A DNA stretch of 64,000 nucleotides from contig JAWNZC010000106.1 in assembly GCA_035771165.1 (NCBI GenBank), positions 3,441,501 through 3,505,500 on the forward strand. The letters are read 5' to 3'. The notes under the pieces were generated by a model that made no database searches, was not told the origin of the DNA, and worked only from the letters and a program-made list of their open reading frames with translations. Positions 20,150-30,534 of this stretch are shown here, one piece after another. Numbering within the stretch: position 1 is the first letter of the stretch; each line of letters begins with the position of its first letter. Source of the stretch: Paragorgia papillata. Lineage: Eukaryota > Cnidaria > Anthozoa > Scleralcyonacea > Coralliidae. Both the position numbers and the translations under genes were made by a program.

Positions 20150-21590
20150 TGTGGCAAACACCCCCCTTGTCCACTCGATCCAAGCTTGCCCACTCGATCC
20201 AAGTTTGCCCACTCCACCCAGGTTTGCCCAGTCCACACAAGTCTGCCCACTTCACCCAAGTTTCCCCACTCCACCCAAATTTTCCCACTCCACCCAAATT
20301 TGACAACTCCACTCAAGTTTGCCCACTCCACCCAAGTCTGCCTACTCCACTGAAGTTTGCCTACTCCACCCAAATTTGCCCACTCCTCCCAACCCAAATT
20401 TGCCTATATTCCACCCAGGTTTGCCCATTCCACCAAAGTCTGCCCACTCCACCCAAGTCTGCCCACTCCACCCAAGTTTGCCCACTCCACCCAAATTTGC
20501 CCACTCCACCCAAATTTTCCCACTCCACCCACGTTTGACCACTCCACCCAACCCAAGTTTGCACACTCCACCCAACCCAAATTTGCCTATTCCACCAAAG
20601 TCTGCCCACTCCACCCAACTCTGCCCACTCCACCCAAATTTGCCCACTCCACCCAAATTTGCCCACTCCACTCAAGTTTGACCACTCCACCCAAGTTTTT
20701 CCACTCCACACATGTTTCCCACTCCACTCATGTTTGTCCACTCCACGCAAATTTGCCCACTCCATCCGAGTTTGCCCACTCGAACCGAGTTTTTCCACTC
20801 CATCCGAGTTGCCCACTTGGCCACTCCACTCAAGTTTGCCCACTCCCCCCAAGTCTGCCCACTGCCCCCAAGTCTGCCCACTCCACCCAAATCTGCCCAC
20901 TCCACTCAAGCTTGCCTACTCCACCCAAATTTGCCCACTCCACACAAGTTGGCCCACTCCACACAACCCAAGTTTGCCCACTCCACCCAACCCAAATTTG
21001 CCCACTCCACCCAACCCAAATTTTCCCTCTCCACCCAAGTTTGCCTACTCCACTCAACCTACGTTCTCCCACTCCACTCAACCCAAATTTTTCCACTCCA
21101 CTCAAGTTTGCCCACTCCACACAAGTTTTCCCACTCCACACAAGTATGCCTACTCCACCCAACCCAAATTTGCCCACTCCACCCAACCCAAATTTTCCCT
21201 CTCCACCCAAGTTTGCCTACTCCACCCAACCTAAGTTCTCCCACTCCACTCAACCCAAATTTTCCCACTCCACTCAAGTTTGCCTACTCCACCCAAGCTT
21301 TCCCACTCCACACAAATTTGCCTACTCCACCCAACTTTGTCCACTCCACCTAAATTTGCCCACTCCACTCAAGTTTGCCCACTCCATCTGAGTTTGCCCT
21401 CCACACAATTCTACCCACTCCACCCAAGTTTGCCCACGCTATCCGAGTTTGCCCACTCGAACCGAGTTTTCCCACTCCACCCGAGTTTCCCACTTGGCCA
21501 CTCCATCCAAGTTTGCCCACTCCACCCAAATTCGCCCACTCCACACAAATTTGCACATTCCAAGCAAGTTTGCCCACTCCACCAAATAAG
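20150..21590. repeat. 19-bp minisatellite (CCCACTCCACCCAAGTTTG), 1.4 kb
   Basis: About 75 units of a 19-base repeat, with variants (AAATTTG, CACAAG, an 8-base ACCCAACC extension) and occasional longer units. Since 19 is not a multiple of three and the unit lacks stops, each frame stays open and cycles through three peptides (PTPPKFAHSTQVCPLHPSL). The longest, 344 codons at 20357-21391, is not a credible gene. It lies in the intron between the two halves of the F5/8 C domain. Confidence 0.93.
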
Positions 21591-22041
21591 GGCCCACAGA
21601 GTTGCCTGCGAAGGAAGCTGGAAGGTCCAAAAATGTAATATTAATTACAATATAAACGGAGTATCTACACATGTATTTTTTTTAATTATAAGATTGAAAA
21701 CTGCAAATTTATATTATAACTTATCCGTTGACATGATTGACAAGGGTTTTGACAGGATATACACACAATTAATGTACAAATAGTAAATAATCGTGCCTCT
21801 TGCTCTAATGTTGTGGCAAAACTGTCAATGCAATTCAAAGTATCTCATGTTATGACTAACTCAGAGCTTAAAAATATACAGTAATGTACCATGCATATTT
21901 GAGTCCTTATAAACAATATTTTTAGAATTTATAAAAGTAAAATATGTTCTTAGCCGACAAAGTGTCAATGTCTAGAACAGAAGTTGGTATAAATGGTTCA
22001 GCAAGATAAATTCCTCACGCATAATATCATTCTCAAAAGCA

Positions 22042-22149
22042 TACAAACAAACAAACAAACAAACAAACAAACAAACAAACAAACAAACAAACAAACAAAC
22101 AAACAAACAAACAAACAAACAAACAAACAAACAAACAAACAAACAAACA
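22042..22149. repeat. (AAAC)n microsatellite
   Basis: About 26 perfect AAAC units. Stop-free in several frames (TNKQ, CLFV), which is an artefact. Confidence 0.97.
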
Positions 22150-22890
22150 TCCCTCGCAAAATCTCGATTTCGTTGACTATACATAGCTCGTTAAAGAGGT
22201 CTGGGCATGAGACACAGGAATCCACGTCAAGATTAGTGTGCTGCCTCGCTTACGTTCGGCAGCAAAAAGTTAATGGCTGGTCCTTGCTCCGTTGTCAACC
22301 TTTCCAATCATGTCACCAAATAATAAGAATTTATAGCACACAATTTCATTATTATTCTAAATTTGAAGGTTTCTCCTCCAAGGGAAATAAAACAAAAATT
22401 AAGTTTTTCTTATACGAAACAACATAAAAATAACAGAGTAACATCTTTTTTAGTTTGTTGAGATATTCCAGTTTGTTTTATATGCAAATTAAATATTTTG
22501 ACGTTACATGTGCATAATTACTTACTTTGTAATTATTCCTTTGAATAAATGTTGTTTGATAATACAACGGTTTATAACCGTTTCTGAGATATCACCGTTA
22601 TAAGCGTATCTGATATGCACTTGTGACGTCAAGATGTCTAAATTTTATATCAAACAAACAGAAATATCTCAACAACAAAACAAGGAAACAAAAAATGCAA
22701 ACGATGTTACTTTGTCATTTTAAAGGTTCTTTCAAATAGAACAGACCTAATTTTTGCTCCATAGGCATTTTAAAATAAGCGAATTAAAACTAATATGTTT
22801 CAACGTTTCTGAAGCTATCAATGGTCATACGATATTTATCTACTAGTGAAAAAATATTGTAATTCATTATAGCTAGGATTTTTTTCGTAC

Positions 22891-23219
22891 CTTGATCTGA
22901 TTATCCTGATTATACGAGTTAAAGTTTTGTCCATCGTCGCTGAACGAAATTGTGAAGCTCCGTACAAACTGATAACAGCAGTCTGGTCGTCCTTGAGTAC
23001 TTATCCCAAGTACGACAATTTGTTGTTCAAAATCAACTTGAAGCCATTGATTAAGATCGTTTTTCTTCGACAACCACGCCCCTTTTCTTCCTCCACGTGC
23101 TTGAAAGTTCAACCTAGCATTCGGTGGTCTGTGATCTGAATCCAACATAGACGATGCCGTCATTTGGCGATCTAAAATTTTACCAGATTCTAATCCGAAA
23201 ACATCGGGATTGTTGCAAT
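22891..23219 (-). CDS. F5/8 type C (discoidin) domain, first-half exon
   Basis: A 329-base exon, acceptor ATTATAG at 23220-23221 and donor ATCAAG|GTACG at 22890. Phase 1 in and phase 0 out. It begins CNNPDVFGLESGKILDRQM, then TASS, ARLNFQ, GAWLSKKNDLNQWLQVDF, VLGISTQGR and FTISFSDDGQNF. These are the standard landmarks of the domain (opening Cys, GLESG, W-x-x, WLQVDF, GxxTQGR, YSDDG). It pairs with exon 18246-18387 across a 4.5-kb intron filled with repeats. The frame across the junction is continuous. Acceptor-side sequence contains a short TTTA microsatellite. Confidence 0.92.
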
Positions 23220-23534
23220 CTATAATGGAACATTATTTATTTATTTATTTACTTTGCCAACATATTGCAAACATATAAATTCCAACTTGGAACAATAGGC
23301 TGGGTAACCGCAACAGCCAATGTCAATTGCGGCGGTCTGAAAACAAGTGGAAAATTACTTAAAAAAGGACGTGACGACATAAGATAAACATTAAATATGA
23401 TACAGTAGTCAAAAGCAACATGATGGTGGCTTATGAGGTTCCCAGCTGTGTTGTACTTGAGGCACATACTCTTCCAGGTTTCTGGATGGCCTGTGTTGTA
23501 CGTATTGTGTAGTGCCTTAATGTAGTAGTTAACC

Positions 23535-23772
23535 CGTTATTGGCCAGGTTTTCGGAAGTTCTTTCTATGAGGATTTTAGGCATTAGCCAGAGTAAAATTG
23601 ATAAGTTGCCAAAAACCAACTGTGGCCAGTAAAGTGTTAAAGGAGATATTTTTAATCCTTGATTGGCCAGTAAAATCGTCTGGCGTTAGCCAGAGTAAAA
23701 TTGTCTGGCGTCAGCCAGCTAAAAATTAATAAGTTGCCAAAAGGCAACTGTGGCCAGTAAAAAGTTAAACGG
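23535..23772. repeat. GGCCAG...GGCAACTGTGGCCAG repeat (two units)
   Basis: Two tandem copies of a unit containing TTGGCCAG, GTTAGCCAGAGTAAAATTG, AAGTTGCCAAAA, CAACTGTGGCCAGTAAA and GTTAA. A third copy is at 48240-48355. The TTAACC(C)... and ...GTTAA edges suggest a TTAA-type MITE. Confidence 0.6.
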
Positions 23773-23968
23773 TGATTTCTTGAAGTTTGAGAAAGTGATG
23801 TTTTTTGTTGTAATAGTTATGGGTAGTATATTCTATGTTAATAATAGTTTTGTAACTGCTTTGCATGGTGAATAATGTAATTTATTATACATTCTAAAAT
23901 CATTAATAATTCATGAGGAAAATTCAAAAGAATTAAAGTTTGATCAATGTCTGTTTACCCCGATACAG

Positions 23969-24051
23969 ACTGATATCAGTGTCTGTAAATGTGATACAGA
24001 ACTGTTTAACACAATATCAGTACTGTATCACATTTACAGACACTGATACCA
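23969..24051. repeat. Palindrome with 30-bp arms
   Basis: CTGATATCAGTGTCTGTAAA... and ...TTTACAGACACTGATACCAG are inverted copies around a loop of about 23 bases. Further CTGTTTAC/GTACAGAC words lie just outside. Confidence 0.75.
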
Positions 24052-24329
24052 GTTCTGCAGCAAGTGTACAGACATTTCGCATTCAATTATCTTGAATGAT
24101 GTACGCCGGTAGCGTCTTCATACAAGATGAAGATACAAACATTTGTTCAACAGCAACATTTGTTGAATAACAAATGATGATCAGAACGGCTAGTTATGGT
24201 ACAGAACGGCCACTCATTCCGTAAATAGTACTTCAAACTTCATTCTCGTTTCTTATTGGTCAACGGCATACTTTCCCAAAGTCCAGCAACTGTAAAATAT
24301 TGGACGGTTGTGAAGTCATTTCCGTCGAA

Positions 24330-24500
24330 TACTTATCAATTATTGGACGAGTCTGAGCAAAATATCATGATTTGTCAGTGGCGAGCGACTAGTTATTTGC
24401 TGATGCCGAAGACAAATAACTGGAGGCAAATAACTGGTGGCGCGACACTGACAAATCATGATATTTTGCGATAGACGAGTTCAATAATTGATTTATCATT
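24330..24500. mobile_element. Foldback MITE
   Basis: TCAATTATTGGACGAGTCT and GCAAAATATCATGATTTGTC, then CAGTG, are inverted as CACTG, GACAAATCATGATATTTTGC and GACGAGTTCAATAATTGA. The inner part has repeated AGTTATTTGC/CAAATAACTG words, which recur in 24790-24830. Confidence 0.75.
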
Positions 24501-25530
24501 CATAAAATATTGTAAAAATTTGAAATGCCTGACGTTAGAGATCGCCATTCTTCTCTCTGTCTTCGGCATACGAAAATCTTCATAAAATTTACTTTTTGTT
24601 GGCATGAGTCTTGCTTTTTATCTCACTAAATCTTCCTCGTAAATATTTCTTTTCTGAAGTATATTGTCGTTATTGATGCTTCCAAATACTCTCGATTACT
24701 TCCTCGATTAGCCACTGCCATGTTTGCGAAAATTATTTGCAGTCAGCAGCGCTATCGCTAGTGCGCATGCTCATAACATTATTTGCAGCAGAAAATTATT
24801 TGCACTCAGTTATTTGCTGGTGAATTAGCCAATCAGAATGCGGGATATGTAAATTGTTGGATGTCGATGACGTCCACTACCTCAAAGCGCGCGAAATTTA
24901 CGGGTCCTCCCCTACCTTTATTAAGAGGGCATCTGATTGGTTTAGATAACCTATCCCAATACGTTCCCCTAACCCTAATCAGTACGGAGCATGGGAGCAA
25001 ATTGATAATCGATAATGTGATTGGTTACTTACAGTCGATCAGAAAACTCATTCATATTAGGTAGGTCTTCACTGAATTTAACAGAATAACAAAATGGCTT
25101 GCAGTATATTTGCCTCTGTGGACGAAGACAGCTCTTTTTACTGCCGGACTTTGCTTGCATGTTAGTACAACTGCTTTGAATGAATAATTAAATAATTATT
25201 GAATTTGGCTTGCGCATGATATCAAGAATTATCAAGCCCTCGGCCATTGTTATCCGCCTCAGCCTTTGGCGTCGGCGAGTTACTCATGAATTATCTAGAT
25301 TACCTGACGGATGGCAATAAATGCATGTTTTAGGTTACTTTAAAGTACGCCAATGACTTTATTTTGCCGACACGCTACCTTTTTATTCTAGTTAATTTAT
25401 ACGCGCGATCAAGCGGTATATTGGCTAAGTTTTAATCCTAATTATATTTCTTGCTCCAATGCACTTTGCCTCGTTTCCATGTTTTGCTCTAAAAATGTAT
25501 ACATTTTCGTACTCGTCTAACCCCCTTTTT
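24500..25530. other. Non-coding stretch, nothing firm recognised
   Basis: AT-rich DNA with scattered TTATTTGC words related to the neighbouring foldback. The CCCCTAACCCTAATCAG stretch near 24965 resembles the edge sequence at 27890. No gene recognised. Confidence 0.4.
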
Positions 25531-25544
25531 CTCCCTTTTGAGTA

Positions 25545-26250
25545 ACTCGTGAGTAAATGAGTAACTCACGAGTTACTCATGAGTTACTCCCGAGTTACTC
25601 ACGAGTTACTCATTTACTCATGAGTAAATGAGTAACTCGTGAGTAAATGAGTAACTCATGAGTAACTCATTTACTCACGAGTTACACATTTACTCGCGAG
25701 TTACTCACGAGTTACTCACGAGTTACTCATTTACTCATGAGTTACTCATTTACTCACGAATTACTCATTTACTCATTTACTTCTGAGTAACTCACGAGCT
25801 ACTCCTTTACTCACGAGTTACTCATTTACTCACGAGTTACTCACGAGTTACTCATTGACTCACGAGTTACTCATTTACTCATTTACTCAAGAGTAACTCA
25901 CGAGCTACTCTTTTACTCATGAGTTACTCCTTTACTCACGAGTTACTCATTTACTCACGAGTTACTCACGAGTTACTCATGAGTTACTCACGAGTTACTC
26001 ACGAGTTACTCATTTACTCATGAGTAACTCATGAGTTACTCATTTACTCATGAGTAACTCACGAGCTACTCCTTTACTCAGAGTTACTCCTTTACTCACG
26101 AGTTACTCCTTTACTTACGAGTTACTCACGAATTACTCATGAGTTACTCATTTACTCACGAGTTACTCATTTACTCACGAGTTACTCATTTACTCATGAG
26201 TAACTCATGAGTTACTCATTTACTCACGAGTTACTCATGAGTTAATCCCT
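25545..26250. repeat. Minisatellite GAGTTACTCA/TTTACTCAC upstream of the first ATPase gene
   Basis: Units of GAGTTACTCAC and TTTACTCAT alternate for about 700 bases. GAGTTACTC and GAGTAACTC are complements, so the array mixes both orientations and can fold on itself. The same array, 250 bases long, precedes the related gene at 41097. Both are followed by the same leader (GAGTTAATCCCTT...GAGGCGGCGTCTAAG), so the array moved together with the gene. Confidence 0.9.
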
Positions 26251-26408
26251 TAGAGGCGGCGTCTAAGTAGCGTCCAAGTGACGTCCAGCTATGCATGCGC
26301 ATTGGTTCGCTTTGGTATCCCCACATGCATTAGAGAAGAAACTCAAGGATATAATCTTACTTTTCTCACATAAATTTTCACAAGTATTTTGAGAGTTGTT
26401 GTGTGAAC

Positions 26409-26650
26409 ATGCCTTGCGCTTGTAATATTTGCGGAAAGAGCTATTCAAGACAGTTTAATTTACAACGTCACGTAAAGGTCCTGCATGGGGGAGCTCGGCC
26501 AATACAAACGATGTTTACTGATTCTATATTTAAGTATTCTCCATTTGATGGAAACGCATCGAATTACCAAGACAACAAAAAGACATACTCCATACAATTA
26601 ACTCATCCCTTTGGGCTCTTGGGCTCTGGGGGGATCAAGACTGGGAAGAC
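26409..26650 (+). pseudogene. C2H2 finger plus packaging-ATPase N terminus, truncated copy
   Basis: From ATG it reads CACNICGKSYSRQFNLQRH.KVLHG, a complete C2H2 finger. About 60 residues later follows GSGGIKTGKTSF, which keeps a Walker A pattern (G-x4-G-K-T). The match to the copy at 41097 ends near 26645, where BEL/Pao sequence on the opposite strand begins. The ATPase body is therefore missing here. This copy keeps the Walker lysine that the longer copy has lost. The family is that of virus-type (A32/FtsK-HerA-like) packaging ATPases; see 41097. Confidence 0.65.
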
Positions 26651-27600
26651 AAGCTTTCCACCTATCAGGATCTTTCAGCCACTCTGGTCCATTAAACCAT
26701 AATTCTCCCTTATTGGCTGGTGCTGTTCAGTTGTTTTGATTCTCTGGAAGTCAACTGCCCTCAAGATTATACAAGTTTACCGGCAATTTATCCTCTGTTG
26801 CATCCTCAACCACAAAAGTTCATGCACTTCAGTCGATGACAGCTTTTCTTGAGCATGGAGATTTGTGGATTTGGAAGGTGGGTTAAAATTGGTTTCTCAG
26901 CATTGATGCACTCTACATCCATCTTGAAGTTTTCCGCAACATTCGATTCGATACAAACATTGTAAATTTCTACCTTCTTATCAACCGTCCCATACATCTG
27001 CTCGATAAACCTTCTTTCAACTCGACTTGGGTCTAGATTAATTGCAGTAATCAGGTCGGTACAAATGTAGGAACTACCAGCCTCAGCGTCCATCATTATT
27101 CTTGCTTGCACTCCATTGAACTTGGCTGTGACGGCTGCATGGATAGTTGTATTGATATAACGAGCACCAAGATTTCTTTTTCGGGTCTTTTGTGCTTGGA
27201 GGTTGAATGCCAAGGTTTTTTTCTTGAGGTCTGTTCAGATCCAAATGTTGAGCTTGGATGTCGACCAGATAAGCGTGAGTCACATAAAGATGTGTGGTGT
27301 CTTCCATTACACTTGCTCACTCGTGTCTTCCATTACACACTCAAGATCTACATCTGGAGGCCATATGGTCCATGACCAGTACAGTTATAACACAGTTTCT
27401 TGTGCTGTAAGATCTCCCTCCTTGAAACAATATCAAGGACCTTGGTACAATCAGTGCTACGATGATTACACAGACCACAATAAGTTCATTAAGGTTTATG
27501 GTTTGATTTATTCAAAGAACCTGCCATCAGCATTTTGTCCCTACCTCTCCTGTCATGAAACCCATAACAAAATGGCTCCGTTGCTTCGAGATCACGGGTC
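26650..27600 (-). mobile_element. BEL/Pao LTR retrotransposon remnant (gag end, protease, pol fragment)
   Basis: On the minus strand, reading from 27500 down: CGLCNHRSTDC and KLCYNCTGHG (zinc knuckle), KCNGRHHTSLCD (second Cys/His cluster), then a protease-like domain (27213-26806) with ARIMMDAEAGSSYICTDLI, ERRFIEQMYGTV, EIYNVCIESNV and ILTHLPNPQISMLKK. In BEL/Pao pepsin-like proteases the active site is D-(S/T)-G-A; here it is D-A-E-A-G, so it is damaged. Below 26790 the frame APANKGELWFNGPEWLKDPDRW matches the link before integrase, so reverse transcriptase and RNase H are deleted. No LTRs were seen. Confidence 0.75.
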
Positions 27601-27696
27601 AAAAAAGAAAATTAAAACGTATCGTTTAAATGTCGATTGATGACTTAATAAAAATTTCGTACAATTGTTTAATATAATTTTTGCGGACACAAATGT

Positions 27697-27783
27697 ACAA
27701 AGTATTAATTAAGCTGAGCTTTCGTCCTGTGGTGTTCAGATGATGTCCTGAGCACCACAGGACTAAAGCTCATGAGCTTAATA
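27697..27783. repeat. Hairpin near the left edge of the inverted region
   Basis: ATTAAGCTGAGCTTTCGTCCTGTGGTG is inverted as CACCACAGGACTAAAGCTCATGAGCTTAAT around TCAGATGATGTCCTGAG. It sits about 25 bases outside the left end of the large inverted repeat. Confidence 0.7.
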
Positions 27784-28118
27784 TATATATTTTTACGTCA
27801 CTCTGGCGGCGGAAGTAATTAGTATGCAAACGGCCCTCTAACCATAATCTCATTAGTATTCATTTTATAGCGGCGCGTTACGTCATTAACGCCTAACCCT
27901 AGTGTTCCAGAACCCCCTAACCATGAATTTTATCAACCCCCCCGTATTCACTGCGTCATAACCGATAGCTCTCCAACTGATTCCGGAAGATCGTCATTAT
28001 CAAAAGACGCTCGACTTATTTAATCCTTGTCGGTAATAGAAACAATATTTGTTATATAACCCTTAGAGCATTTATAGGCCACACTACATGTGGGACACTT
28101 AGACGTTGAGAGCGTATC

Positions 28119-28494
28119 ATGGATATTATTTACGATGAATTAAAGAAAAATAACATTGGTATCGATAAAGACACTCTGTCCTTTTCACTTAGAATCCTTA
28201 CTTACCGAACAACAGGGGTTGTACGATTGTGTAAACGGTCGAAGCTGTGGAGATAACTTGGTGAATATTCACAGGGAGATGCAGGCGACCAATTTTGGGC
28301 GTATTATTGCCTATTTAGCTTTAGTTCTTAAAGTAAGTGATTCATGTGACGAAGAAACGATCAGATAAGCTGTGCGAAGAACGATAAACGATTTGAGACG
28401 TACAGACTTGACAAAATATAAACGAAATAAAACTTTATCCCGATGGCTTGGTTCACTGCTTCTCAGAATGATATTTGCATATTTCCAAGTGTAA
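28119..28494 (+). pseudogene. Damaged copy of the small Bcl-2-like ORF
   Basis: It begins MDIIYDELKKNNIGIDKDT and is the inverted twin of 45275-44901. One extra base near 28180 (CTGTCCTTTTCAC against CTGTCTTTTCAC) shifts the frame, and GAA has become TAA at about 28367. The other arm keeps the intact version. Confidence 0.75.
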
Positions 28495-29449
28495 AATCGC
28501 ATTAGGAGGTCATTAGTATTTTAAACAAAAGAACGAGTCTGGGCGAGTCCGGGCGACGTCAGAACTTAGACAAAGAAATGCTGATTAATATGCGCGTAAC
28601 TATAGAGAGTTGAACAGCGTCACTTCGCTGGGTTTCACTACGTCATGACCGACTATTATTTATGCATACGTCATCGTTAGCTTTCATCCAAACCCCCGTG
28701 CGAATACGTCATCGTTGGACAAAATGGATATTATTTACGACGAACAAAGGAAAAATAACATTGGCATCGACTAGTACTTGTAAGGATATAAGTCAAGTGC
28801 CTTTTGATAATGACGTAACTTCGGGAATCAATAGGAGACCAATCGGGAATGACGTATTACATTTGGAGGGTAAAAGGAAGATAATAAGGGGTATTAATGC
28901 GTGGGCAAGTCCGAGCGAAAAGGTGATTAGCGGTGGTGTTACAATAGAGAGACTACAGCGTAGCGTCGTTTTCATTCGAGTACTCTTTTGCTTACTACTC
29001 TTGATAAGAATGATATCAGAATATTCAAATTCGTTTGCAAGGCAACGTCTAAGAGACAATTGTGAAACCATTAAGGGATTAAACCTCGCACATATTTGAA
29101 TAACATGGAATATTTAATCTGTGTTGAGGGTGTACACTGGTTAACACATGTTAATAGGAATCATGGCTAACTTAACCTAAGTTTGTAAAGAAATTGAGAA
29201 ATCGTTGGAAGAACTTAAGAGTTTAGACGAGAATTAATTCGAAAAGCCGTAAGAACGAGGTTAAGTGGCGATATATAAACGAAATCTTATTTGGGAACGG
29301 GTTGGCTCAGTGCACACGCAGGAACATTACTACAAATATTTGCATAAGCCATGTGTAGAAACCTCATTAAAAATGTGATTAACGAATGAAGCAATGGGAC
29401 ATGTTTAGGTGGAGCTGTAACCATAGAGAAAGTACGACGTCACGTCCTC

Positions 29450-29451
<2 letters not shown>

Positions 29452-29512
<61 letters not shown>

Positions 29513-29516
29513 TTTT
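29452..29516. repeat. (TTTA)n microsatellite
   Basis: About 16 TTTA units inserted in the left arm; the matching place in the right arm (about 43378) has none, so the expansion is arm-specific. Confidence 0.95.
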
Positions 29517-30205
29517 GCCACAGGAGAGTATCAAAAAGTAGATTAGGTTATAATAGTGCAAGCAATTAATTACACAACAAACAAAACTTTAGGGGATAAT
29601 AAGGGGTATTTCTATCTTATCTTCCACTTATCTTCCCATATCTTCCTTATTTTCCATTATCTTCCCTCATCTTCCTTATCTTCCCTTATTTGAACAAATG
29701 TACGGTATTAGAGGGTAATGGGCAAATGAAGTATTATCGGAGAAACATTTGATCAAGTTGGTGTTTAACGAGTACATCTGGAGACGGATTAAAGAACTAA
29801 AGAATACTTGTGATAAACACGACGAAGGGTCAATTTGTATGAAACTGATTTAACAACGAGCTTGCGATGTTTATTAGATTGTATAGTGTGCAAGAAAGTT
29901 TAAGTCAAGTGTATCATTTTACTGGAAGAAAAAAAAATAAAAGTAAGATTTTTACCAGATGTATGTGTTGCTGTTTAGTTAAGATGGTTTAACTTGAATT
30001 TTGTAACGACACTTTGAGGAATACGGACTCAGACGAAATATTTGCATATTTCGATCCATAATACGTGTGTGGAAGGGTCGTTAAAAAGTCATTAAGGAAG
30101 AATACAATAGACATGTTTGGGCAAGAAGAGTTGTAACCATAGAGAATGTGTAACATGGCGCTGCTTTATTCGAGTGCTGCATGTTGTTGAAGGAAGATCG
30201 CAGAA

Positions 30206-30358
30206 ATGGAGGGTTTAAATGAAAAATTATTTTCAATGTTTGAGGCTGTTTACAATGAAACTTTGTGGGAAGAAGATTCGAAGCTTTGTCGTGGAAAGTG
30301 CTACGGTTTTTGGACTAACCATCCTAGTCAGAAACAACAAAGTTGCCAAATTAATTGA
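30206..30358 (+). CDS. Short unidentified ORF (50 codons)
   Basis: It starts at ATGGAG, exactly where the homology with the right arm stops, and reads MEGLNEKLFSMFEAVYNETL, then a Cys-containing LCRGKCYGFW segment, ending at TGA. In the right arm the same ATGGAG leads into a different 24-codon ORF. No family recognised; it may be the start of a longer broken gene, since sensible residues continue past the stop. Confidence 0.25.
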   Translation: MEGLNEKLFSMFEAVYNETLWEEDSKLCRGKCYGFWTNHPSQKQQSCQIN

Positions 30359-30534
30359 CGTCTCGCCAAATATTCTTTCTATATTTGTTCTATTAAGCTG
30401 TCGATTAAAGTATCTGTACGAAGTAAAAGACACTGGTGTGAAATTTACGAGTACGATAAAGAATCCTCGGGAGGCTTACGAGGAGTATCTTCTTGAAAAG
30501 TCTAGAAACTTAACGACGAAAAGCAATCGAACTA

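Larger units (their letters stand above)
27806..30212. repeat. Left arm of the large inverted repeat
   Basis: From GGAAGTAATTAGTATGCAAAC to GAAGGAAGATCGCAGAAATGGAG it is the inverted counterpart of 43245-45596, with extra sequence here (a TTTA microsatellite and 29650-30180) and an insertion in the right arm (44212-44812). It contains the damaged Bcl-2-like ORF and, at about 28725, a second start of the same gene (MDIIYDEQRKNNIGID) that runs into a stop. Arms of this length on both ends of a ~17.8-kb span resemble the long terminal repeats of Polinton/adintovirus-type elements, or an inverted duplication. Confidence 0.7.

Noticed and set aside
20357..21391. 344-codon plus-strand ORF and 182-codon minus-strand ORF, proline or glycine rich
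   Set aside because: They are readings of the 19-bp minisatellite with the same pattern in several frames; no domain or splice context.
25545..26250. Possible CRISPR array
   Set aside because: Repeats are directly adjacent without unique spacers, and the context is eukaryotic.
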